Below, piece after piece: positions 1 through 5,302 of a DNA stretch of 5,302 nucleotides (the first letter of the stretch is position 1; every line of letters starts with the position of its first letter). This stretch comes from CAHJXF01 sp964657795 (lineage in GTDB: Bacteria > Pseudomonadota > Gammaproteobacteria > Burkholderiales > Burkholderiaceae_D): positions 1 through 5,302 of the forward strand of contig CAZZWS010000255.1 in assembly GCA_964657795.1 (NCBI GenBank). The letters are read 5' to 3'. The notes below the pieces were generated by a model, which saw nothing but the letters and a program-made list of their open reading frames with translations, was not told the DNA's origin and did no database searches. The translations under genes and the position numbers were made by a program.

Positions 1-1143
1 GCGCGCCTGCCATGCGTCCGACCATCGGCCGCCGACGATCAGCCCGAGCGCCGCCATCACGGCGGTCGGTAGCCCGATCGCCATACCGACCGCCTCCTTG
101 TCGATGCCGTAGGTTCGCAGCGCATACGGCGCGACCCAGAACAGGAACGATACGGTCAGCAGCGCGAGCAGGCCGAAGCCGCCGATCGCGAGGGTGACCG
201 TCGGCGAGCCCCAGATCAGCCGATAGATCTCGGGCTCGCGCGCGCGCAACAGCAGCACCCACGAAGTTACCGCGTAGACGCCGGTCCCGTAGGTCACCCA
301 TTGCGCGACGTCGCCGGTGCCCGCGATCAGTAGCGCGACGCCCGCGGCGATCACGCCCAGCGCGAGCAGGTTGCGACGCAGGCCGCCGGGGACCAGAGCA
401 GCGCTCCACAACGTCAGCGGCGGAAGGATGCGCGTCAGTTCGATCACGAAGCCGCGCCACGCGCCGGGTCGTCGAGCGACGTCGATCTCGGCATCCATGT
501 CCGCGTCGCTGGCGCCGCGCGCAGGCTCGCGCAGGCAGGCGACCACGATCGCCAGCACGAGTCCCGGCATGCCTACCGCGATGAAGGCCGCCTGCCAGCC
601 CGAAAGGCCGAGCGGCGCGCCCGAGGGCGCATGGGCGCGCGTCCAGCTCGACGCGATCCATCCGCCGATCGGCAGGCTCAAGGAACCGCCGATGATCGAG
701 GCCGACGCGTAGAGCGCGTTGACCAGCGCGCGGCGATCCTTCGGAAACAGATCGGCGAGCATCGACCATGCCGCCGGCGTGGCACTGGACTCGCCGATCG
801 CGACGCCCATGCGTGCCGCGCTCAGCATCGGGTACGACGTCGCAAGTCCGGACAGGGTCGTCATCGTCGACCAGAACGCGAGTCCGATCGCGATCAGCCG
901 GCCGCGATACCAGTTGTCCGAGAGACGGCCGAAGGGGATGCCGAACAGCGAAAAGAAGATCGCGAACGCCGTCCCGTACAGATAGCCGAGGTCGGCATCG
1001 CTGATGCCGAGGTCGTGCTTGATGTCCTGCGCCAGGATCGACAGGATCTGCCGATCGATCACGTTCACGATGTAGACGAGCATCAACACGCCGAGCGTGA
1101 ACCAGGCCATCGGGCCCCCGAGTCTCGATGCTCGGTCATTCAC
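1..1143 (-). CDS. MFS transporter, Spinster-like family, C-terminus cut by window edge
   Basis: This is an inner-membrane secondary transporter of the major facilitator superfamily, probably for a small organic compound; the substrate is unknown. The frame is open from GTG at 1143 to position 1 (381 codons visible, no stop). Numbering from that GTG: the first helix is at about 13-29 and ends in a DRQ motif (30-32); the loop 2-3 motif GRLSDNWYRGR (72-82) is MFS motif A; RMGVAIGES (111-119) and DLFPKDRRA (131-139) match the Spinster-like bacterial branch. A second motif A-like stretch (GGRWSD, near 371-376) shows that about two thirds of the protein is present; the last helices lie outside. The central part (about 259-275 and 282-299) holds two hydrophobic segments beyond the usual six plus six helices. 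GTG 1143 is chosen because it keeps an N-terminal arm before helix 1 and has a weak GAGG 11 bases upstream; ATG 1110 is the alternative. It follows the flavoprotein gene by 22 bp, so co-transcription is likely. Confidence 0.88.
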   Translation of the reverse strand, partial: MNDRASRLGGPMAWFTLGVLMLVYIVNVIDRQILSILAQDIKHDLGISDADLGYLYGTAFAIFFSLFGIPFGRLSDNWYRGRLIAIGLAFWSTMTTLSGLATSYPMLSAARMGVAIGESSATPAAWSMLADLFPKDRRALVNALYASASIIGGSLSLPIGGWIASSWTRAHAPSGAPLGLSGWQAAFIAVGMPGLVLAIVVACLREPARGASDADMDAEIDVARRPGAWRGFVIELTRILPPLTLWSAALVPGGLRRNLLALGVIAAGVALLIAGTGDVAQWVTYGTGVYAVTSWVLLLRAREPEIYRLIWGSPTVTLAIGGFGLLALLTVSFLFWVAPYALRTYGIDKEAVGMAIGLPTAVMAALGLIVGGRWSDAWQAR

Positions 1144-1169
1144 GGCCGGGGCTGCCTCATGGCGGTCAT
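1140..1169 (-). other. Possible 9-codon coupling ORF between flavoprotein and MFS genes
   Basis: Seen directly: an ATG at 1169-1167 overlaps the flavoprotein stop as ATGA. It opens a 9-codon frame (MTAMRQPRP) whose TGA (1142-1140) overlaps the proposed GTG start of the MFS gene as GTGA. Such overlaps are the usual geometry of termination-reinitiation coupling. A product of its own is doubtful. The chain could equally be chance in GC-rich sequence, and it loses its meaning if the MFS gene starts at ATG 1110. Confidence 0.25.
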
Positions 1170-2287
1170 GGCGAGGGGAAGCCGCCTTCCATCGTGATCG
1201 TGGACAGTTCCTCGCGCGTGCTGGGTGTCTCCCGGTCCTGGAGGCGCTCGGCCAGCATGGAGCGATCGCCCTGTCGACCGATCGCCACTGCCGCCTCGAT
1301 GCGATATTCGTCGGGAATGTTCAGTTCCTTCCGGGCGCGCTCGTGGTCGAACCCGGCCATCGCATGGGCCCGCCAGCCCGACCGCGTCGCCTGCAATCCG
1401 AGTTGCGCCCACGCCGCGCCGGCATCGAACGTGTGTGACGGCGAAACCGTGCGTTGGCCTGTCGCCGGGTCCGTCATCGTCGTGTTGGACACGATGAACA
1501 CCAGTGCCGAAGCGTTCTTGGCCCAGCTCTGGTTGAAGGAGATCAGCAAGGGCAGGAAGCGATCCCACTGCGGCGTATGGCGGCGCGCGTAAAGAAAGCG
1601 CCACGGTTGCGAGTTGAAGCACGATGGCGCCCATCGTGCGGCCTCGAACAAGGTCATGAGCTCGTCTTCGGGAATCGTCTCGTCGGTGAACGCGCGCGGT
1701 GACCAGCGGTTCAGGAAGAGCGCATCGATCGCATAGTCCGAGATGCGCGTCGACGCGGCGTACTGGCCGTCTTGATAGAGCAGGGGCGACACCCGCTCCG
1801 ACATGCGCACCGCATCGACCTTCGCGACGAACACCGTGTGCGTGCCGTAGGGGATGGCGACATCGATCGTGCCGAAGAAATTGGCTTGCGCGTCGCTGAG
1901 GTGGGGCGCGTTGCCCGCGGTTCCTTCCCAGGCGCCGTTCGCGAAACGCGCGGCACCGGTGATCTTCCGTGTGCTGAAGGCGCCGGCCAGCGAAGCCTGC
2001 GAACTCTTCAACAGGTTCACGCACAGTCGCGCGCCCGGCCGCAGCGTGTCGTGCATCGACGCCGACGTGTTGACGCAGACAAGCATCGATGGCGGGTCCA
2101 TCGACACCGATGTCACGGCCGTGGCTGTCATGCCGTTCCACTCGCCGTCGTCGTCGATCGTGACGATACAAACGGTAGCGGCTAGACAACGCATTGCGTT
2201 GCGAAATTCGTCCTGGAGCGAATCCGGCATAGCTGGAAATGAACCGCGTTGGAGAAAAGAAATCGACGGTAGCAGTGCCGGTTTCAT
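1166..2287 (-). CDS. Flavin reductase-like domain fused to nitroreductase domain
   Basis: This is a cytoplasmic two-domain flavoprotein of 373 residues. Residues about 25-177 match the FMN-binding split-barrel flavin reductases (HpaC/RutF-like): FRNAM (28-32), GMTATAVTSVSMDPPS (52-67), CVNLL (89-93), YGTHTVF (147-153) and PLLYQDGQY (168-176). These enzymes reduce FMN or FAD with NAD(P)H, often for a partner monooxygenase. Residues about 183-371 match a complete nitroreductase-family domain: NRWSPRAF (193-200) and APSCFNSQPWRF (220-231), both expected at the FMN phosphate and ring, then FDAGAAWAQLGLQA (287-300), AHAMAGFD (307-314) and EAAVAIG (331-337). Such enzymes reduce nitro groups, quinones or other acceptors. 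The junction (about 178-186) has almost no linker and the frame is unbroken. ATG 2287 gives the longest form, but ATG 2230 (residue 20) is equally plausible because residues 1-19 look unconserved; neither has a strong ribosome binding site. It leads a likely operon with the MFS gene. The substrate is unknown. Confidence 0.9.
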   Translation of the reverse strand: MKPALLPSISFLQRGSFPAMPDSLQDEFRNAMRCLAATVCIVTIDDDGEWNGMTATAVTSVSMDPPSMLVCVNTSASMHDTLRPGARLCVNLLKSSQASLAGAFSTRKITGAARFANGAWEGTAGNAPHLSDAQANFFGTIDVAIPYGTHTVFVAKVDAVRMSERVSPLLYQDGQYAASTRISDYAIDALFLNRWSPRAFTDETIPEDELMTLFEAARWAPSCFNSQPWRFLYARRHTPQWDRFLPLLISFNQSWAKNASALVFIVSNTTMTDPATGQRTVSPSHTFDAGAAWAQLGLQATRSGWRAHAMAGFDHERARKELNIPDEYRIEAAVAIGRQGDRSMLAERLQDRETPSTREELSTITMEGGFPSP

Positions 2288-2308
2288 CGAGTTGCGGATC
2301 TCGCGTTC

Positions 2309-2326
2309 CTATCCGCCCAGCGATAG
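2309..2326. promoter_or_regulatory. Palindrome CTATC-N8-GATAG, putative operator site 1
   Basis: Perfect 5-bp arms surround an 8-base spacer (CGCCCAGC). The centre (2317.5) lies about 30 bp upstream of the ATG at 2287, where a repressor could block the leftward unit. It shares TATC-N8-GATA and the spacer length with the palindrome at 2371-2390. The regulator is unknown and none is encoded in the window. Confidence 0.45.
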
Positions 2327-2370
2327 CGGACTTGCCATTCGTTGCAGGAAAGCTGAAACGACGTTAGGCG

Positions 2371-2390
2371 CTTATCGCGTGATGGATAAG
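2371..2390. promoter_or_regulatory. Palindrome CTTATC-N8-GATAAG, putative operator site 2
   Basis: Perfect 6-bp arms surround an 8-base spacer (GCGTGATG). The centre (2380.5) is 63 bp from that of site 1, close to six turns of B-DNA, so both sites would face the same side of the helix. It lies about 166 bp upstream of the receptor start and 93 bp upstream of the flavoprotein start. The even-centred symmetry does not give the T-N11-A of LysR-type regulators, so TetR, MarR, GntR or another family remains open. Confidence 0.5.
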
Positions 2391-2448
2391 TGTTTTGGAT
2401 GCGGTTGCAAAGCGAAAGTCCGATGAGTAAACCGGAAGAGTCGTCTGG

Positions 2449-2463
2449 TCGATGACGCATCGA
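2449..2463. promoter_or_regulatory. Palindrome TCGATG-ACG-CATCGA upstream of receptor gene
   Basis: Perfect 6-bp arms surround a 3-base centre, 83 bp before the receptor start. Its arms differ from the TATC/GATA sites. It could be an operator for a second factor or a small hairpin in the receptor mRNA leader. TCGATCG-type words are common in this genome's coding sequence, so chance is a real possibility. Confidence 0.25.
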
Positions 2464-2532
2464 TCACCGCGTCGAAGGTCCAGCCACCGTCGCCGTGCGA
2501 GCAACGAAACGAGTCTATTCAACTATCCGAGC

Positions 2533-2539
2533 AAGAGGA
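2533..2539 (+). promoter_or_regulatory. Ribosome binding site of the receptor gene (AAGAGGA)
   Basis: The purine run AAGAGGA ends seven bases before ATG 2547, ideal Shine-Dalgarno spacing. The in-frame ATG at 2541 starts only one base after it, too close for normal initiation. The site therefore favours 2547 as the true start. Confidence 0.7.
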
Positions 2540-2546
2540 AATGACC

Positions 2547-5120
2547 ATGGCCATTCAGCGCGAATCATCCAGAACACGTCGATTGCCGCAGAATGCTGCG
2601 CCTGTGGGAACGGCATCTTCTCCGCTTCATTCGTCGCGCCATGTCGCGGCTGCTTTCGAGCCGGCGAAGCTGAATCTGCTGACGAGCCTGGTTCTCGGAT
2701 GTTTCTCGATCGGCGTCGCATTGGCATCCGGCAACGCTTCGGCGCAGGCCGCGGCAACGCCCACCGACCCGACGACTCCGGCGACCGACTCGGTGGCCGC
2801 CGCACCCACCGCGGGCGTTCAATCGCTCGACGCCGTACAGGTCACCGCGCGTCGCCGCAACGAGTCGCTGGTCGACGTCCCGCTCGCCATTTCGGTCGTC
2901 ACGCAAGACAAGATCCAGAAGCTGGGGCTGCAAAGCACCACCGACATCGCCAATTTCGTGCCGAGTCTCGAATTCAACAGTTTCACGCCGGGCAATTCGC
3001 GCAACGATCGCGGCTCGGGCCGTAACGTCGCGTTCCGCGGCCTCCTGCTCACGACCGGCGGGGGCAATGCCGCGAGCGTGTTCCTAGATGGCGCGGCCGT
3101 CGTCGGCAACGAAATTCCGGTATCGCTCGACGTCGGTCAGGTCGAAGTGGTTCGCGGCCCGCAAAGCGTGTATTTCGGCCGATCGACGATGACCGGTGCG
3201 ATCGCGTACACGACGCGTGCCATCCCCGATCAACTCACCGGCGAGGTCGTGCTGGAAGGCGCCCAGCGCAACGATAAGAGCCTCACGGCGTCGATCGCCG
3301 GCCCGATCGTGCCGGGTCTGCTCGGCGCGCGATTCACGGTGCTCGACCAGTCGACCGACGGCTACGTGACCAACTCGTACAACAACACCACGTTGGGCGA
3401 CCAGTCGCGCAAGTCGTATTCGACGACCGTCGAATTCACGCCGTTCGATAAGCTCTCCTTCAAAGGCTACTACAACCGCTTCAAGGACGACGACGGCCCA
3501 TCCGCGACTGCGTTCGTTCCTGCCTCGCTCGACAACTGCAAACTGGGCACCACGCAGACCACGTTCTGCGGCGAGATTCCGGATCGCCGCTACTCGATCA
3601 ACTACATCAACACGACGGTCCCGACCAGCGTGGTCACCGCCGGCGTCAATGGTCCCCGCACCACCATTTCAAACCTGATCTTCTCGTCGCCGCTGATCGC
3701 CGGCACCGGCTTCGAACCGAAAATCGGCCAGCAGCGCGTTGCGGAGAACTCGGACCTGGTGACGAATTGGGATATCAACAGTTATCTGCGATTCCAGGCC
3801 ATCACGGCCTATCACACCAACGTCACGATGGCTGCTCTGGACGGCTTCGGCCAAGCGGTTCAGCCGACCTTCGGCAACCAGGCCTACTTCTACACGTTGA
3901 CCCAAAAGTTTCGCGACTTCGACCAGGAGATTCGGCTGTCGTCGGACCCGAACCGACGCATCAGCTGGACGGTCGGCGCCAATTACATCCATAGCGACAC
4001 CTTCGTCGACGCGATCGTCGCGCAGCAAGCGCAAGGCACCACGCGGATCGGAACAGCCGGCGCGCAGTCGATCGGTGACCAGATCAGCCGGACGCTAGGC
4101 GTGTTTGCCGGTGCCTACATCAAGGTCGTTCCGCAGCTGACCCTGAGCCTCGAGGCCCGCGAGCAGGAAGACCGCCGCGAGGCTTCGGCCTATGCAGGCA
4201 CGACCAACGGGGGCGCGACGGCCGGCTACGGAGCGCTGCTCTCCGACCTCTCCCAGACCTACAAATCGTTCAGCCCGCGTGCGTCGTTGTCGTACGACCT
4301 CGGCAACCGGCAGACGTTGTACACGTCGTATGCGAGCGGCAATCGTCCGGGCGGTTTCAATACCGGCATCGCCGGGCAGGCCAACAACCCGACGGCGCTC
4401 GCGCAGATCGGCCAGTTGTTGGCGGGCGGCGGCAGCGTCGCATATCGTGAGGAGAAGCTCAAGGTCGTCGAGGTCGGATACAAGGGCGAAGTCCCCGACG
4501 GTCGCGGCTTCTTCGACGTCAACGTCTATGCGGGCAAGCTGAGCAATCAGCAGATCACGGTCGCCGCTCTGATCCCGACGCTCGGATACAGCGTTTCCGG
4601 AACGACGAACGCGGGCGAGGCCAAGATCCACGGCGTCGAGTTTCAAGGCGACTATGCATTCACGCGACAGTTCTCCGTCGCCACGACGGCAGCATGGAAC
4701 TACACGGACCGCACGAGCTTCCTCAACACGGCCGGAGTCCCCGAGTTCGGCACCACCGATTTCTCGGGCAAGAAGTTCGCGTTCGTTCCCGAGTATTCGG
4801 CCTCCGTGGTCGGCACCTACACGTATGCGCTTCCGTCCGCCTGGCAGGGCTACTCGACGGTCGCCGTGGTCTATCGAGGCAAGGAGTACGCCGACGTGTT
4901 CAACGCTTCGTACATCAAGGGTCGCGTACAGACCGACCTGCGGACCGGCGCCACGCACGGCAACTACACGGTCGAGGCGTTTGTGAGGAACGTGTTCAAC
5001 AATCAGGACTACACCGGCGGCAACGTCGCGCCGGACTACGGCACCGTGAGCTACAACGCGTTCTTCGGCGGATGGGCGCCACCGCGTCAGGTCGGCGTGC
5101 GTCTGCTCGCCAAGTTCTGA
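2547..5120 (+). CDS. TonB-dependent outer-membrane receptor
   Basis: This is an outer-membrane gated beta-barrel that takes up a ligand using energy from TonB-ExbB-ExbD. It has 857 residues from ATG 2547, a usual family length; ATG 2541 would add two. A hydrophobic core at about 43-60 and ASAQA (64-68) form a Sec signal peptide, preceded by an unusually long polar, Arg-rich arm of about 40 residues. The TonB box is near 94-101 (LDAVQVTA), followed by the plug with VPLAISVVTQDKI (111-123), a conserved RNVAFRG stretch (159-165) and VEVVRGPQSVYFGRSTMTGAI (199-219). The barrel follows, with the typical YTSYASGNRPGGFNT motif near the Tyr-rich strands at about 4321-4365 in nucleotides, and ends on the terminal Phe required for barrel assembly. 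There is no STN signalling domain between signal peptide and TonB box, so it is not a FecA-type transducer. Only two cysteines remain in the mature form (331, 341), probably in an extracellular loop. The ligand is unknown; the divergent redox/MFS genes hint at an organic compound rather than iron alone. Confidence 0.95.
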   Translation: MAIQRESSRTRRLPQNAAPVGTASSPLHSSRHVAAAFEPAKLNLLTSLVLGCFSIGVALASGNASAQAAATPTDPTTPATDSVAAAPTAGVQSLDAVQVTARRRNESLVDVPLAISVVTQDKIQKLGLQSTTDIANFVPSLEFNSFTPGNSRNDRGSGRNVAFRGLLLTTGGGNAASVFLDGAAVVGNEIPVSLDVGQVEVVRGPQSVYFGRSTMTGAIAYTTRAIPDQLTGEVVLEGAQRNDKSLTASIAGPIVPGLLGARFTVLDQSTDGYVTNSYNNTTLGDQSRKSYSTTVEFTPFDKLSFKGYYNRFKDDDGPSATAFVPASLDNCKLGTTQTTFCGEIPDRRYSINYINTTVPTSVVTAGVNGPRTTISNLIFSSPLIAGTGFEPKIGQQRVAENSDLVTNWDINSYLRFQAITAYHTNVTMAALDGFGQAVQPTFGNQAYFYTLTQKFRDFDQEIRLSSDPNRRISWTVGANYIHSDTFVDAIVAQQAQGTTRIGTAGAQSIGDQISRTLGVFAGAYIKVVPQLTLSLEAREQEDRREASAYAGTTNGGATAGYGALLSDLSQTYKSFSPRASLSYDLGNRQTLYTSYASGNRPGGFNTGIAGQANNPTALAQIGQLLAGGGSVAYREEKLKVVEVGYKGEVPDGRGFFDVNVYAGKLSNQQITVAALIPTLGYSVSGTTNAGEAKIHGVEFQGDYAFTRQFSVATTAAWNYTDRTSFLNTAGVPEFGTTDFSGKKFAFVPEYSASVVGTYTYALPSAWQGYSTVAVVYRGKEYADVFNASYIKGRVQTDLRTGATHGNYTVEAFVRNVFNNQDYTGGNVAPDYGTVSYNAFFGGWAPPRQVGVRLLAKF

Positions 5121-5302
5121 TGCGGGCACGCGACGACGCTCGCGCACGCTACACCGGACGATCGCAGCGACCCACCGTCCTGCCATATCGTCGGGTGGCG
5201 AGGTGCGGCGACGTCGCGCTCCGTGGGCGGAGCCGTATTGGTCGGCGATCTCTCCGTGAGCTCGCCGACGGCCGATGTCGCCGAGGCGCGTGCGTTGTGC
5301 AC
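5121..5302. other. 3' flank of receptor gene, no convincing gene
   Basis: These 182 bases follow the receptor stop. The frame of the receptor stays open to the window end after its TGA, and a 71-codon opposite-strand frame spans 5302-5087, but neither shows a recognisable motif or a ribosome binding site, and the latter runs into the receptor's conserved C-terminus. A small hairpin lies just after the stop (CGCGA 5129-5133 with TCGCG 5140-5144, 6-base loop) and a larger one at 5241-5269. Neither is followed by a T-run. Confidence 0.5.
5241..5269. terminator. Stem-loop downstream of receptor gene, no U-tract
   Basis: GTCGGCGA (5241-5248) pairs perfectly with TCGCCGAC (5262-5269). Inside, after one T/C mismatch, CTC (5250-5252) pairs with GAG (5258-5260) around a 5-base loop. 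The stem is symmetric, GC-rich and 121 bases after the receptor stop. The lack of a T-run on either side argues against a classical intrinsic terminator; an mRNA 3'-end stabiliser, a U-less terminator or an operator of the next gene are alternatives. Confidence 0.35.

Larger units (their letters stand above)
2288..2546. promoter_or_regulatory. Divergent intergenic control region
   Basis: This noncoding stretch separates the leftward flavoprotein-MFS unit from the rightward receptor gene and must hold the promoters of both. It is visibly less GC-rich than the flanking genes. It contains two like-built palindromes (2309-2326, 2371-2390), a third unrelated palindrome (2449-2463) and the receptor's ribosome binding site. 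I found no convincing -35/-10 pair in either direction: TTGCAA at 2405-2410 is a possible -35 for the receptor, but the hexamer 17 bases on (TAAACC) is a poor -10. No Fur-like GATAATGATAATCATTATC site was seen. Confidence 0.7.

Noticed and set aside
631..1197. 188-codon plus-strand frame opposite the MFS gene
   Set aside because: It is antisense to clear MFS motifs, and its composition (RRR, DRQ, EH runs) is that of a shadow frame.
1140..2189. 349-codon open frame on the minus strand overlapping the flavoprotein gene
   Set aside because: It is the shifted frame of the same strand. The translation is Arg- and His-rich low-complexity sequence, while the other frame carries clear flavin reductase and nitroreductase motifs. 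Only its last nine codons were kept, as a possible coupling ORF.
2371..2392. Fur box or DnaA box reading of the TTATC/GATAA palindrome
   Set aside because: The half-sites point the opposite way to a Fur box and the spacing differs; the DnaA consensus TTATNCACA is not met.
2571..2600. Twin-arginine-like motif in the receptor N-terminus (TRRLPQ)
   Set aside because: The Arg pair lies about 30 residues before the hydrophobic core and lacks the Tat consensus; TonB receptors use the Sec route.
2685..2705. Lipobox-like VLGC in the receptor signal region
   Set aside because: The hydrophobic stretch continues past the Cys and a good signal peptidase I site (ASAQA) follows.
4095..5186. 363-codon open frame on the minus strand opposite the receptor
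   Set aside because: It lies antisense to conserved barrel sequence, has Arg/Val/Gly-rich composition and no family motif; long antisense frames are expected in GC-rich genes.
5087..5302. 71-codon minus-strand frame at the right edge
   Set aside because: It has no ribosome binding site within view and no recognisable motif, and it overlaps the receptor's conserved C-terminus.
5121..5302. Open frame continuing from the receptor stop to the window end, with GTG at 5223
   Set aside because: There is no Shine-Dalgarno before 5223 and the visible 26 codons show no motif. It could be the start of a further gene but cannot be supported.

Overview
The window is GC-rich DNA from a Gram-negative bacterium, shown by the complete TonB-dependent outer-membrane receptor. 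Strong third-position G/C bias and the family content (receptor, Spinster-like MFS permease, flavin reductase/nitroreductase) fit a proteobacterium with broad catabolic ability. Burkholderiales is my first guess and a sphingomonad the second; neither can be proved from this window. There are no RNA genes, insertion sequences, CRISPR repeats or tRNA-linked junctions.

Layout: two divergent transcription units leave a roughly 260-bp control region (2288-2546). Leftward run two closely spaced genes: a 373-residue protein joining a flavin-reductase domain to a complete nitroreductase domain (2287-1166), then, after 22 bp, an MFS transporter (1143 to beyond position 1, cut by the window edge). Rightward runs one gene for a TonB-dependent receptor (2547-5120), followed by 182 bp with no convincing gene but with a strong stem-loop.

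The genes suggest one uptake-and-modification module (inference). The receptor would bring an organic ligand across the outer membrane, the permease would carry it or a product across the inner membrane, and the flavoprotein would perform a reduction or supply reduced flavin to an oxygenase encoded outside the window. The receptor lacks an N-terminal signalling domain and no Fur-like site was seen, so simple siderophore uptake is not specially supported.

The most notable points are the fused flavoprotein and a pair of matching palindromes (TATC-N8-GATA) whose centres lie 63 bp apart, about six helical turns, between the divergent genes. They look like paired operators for one regulator that is not encoded here.
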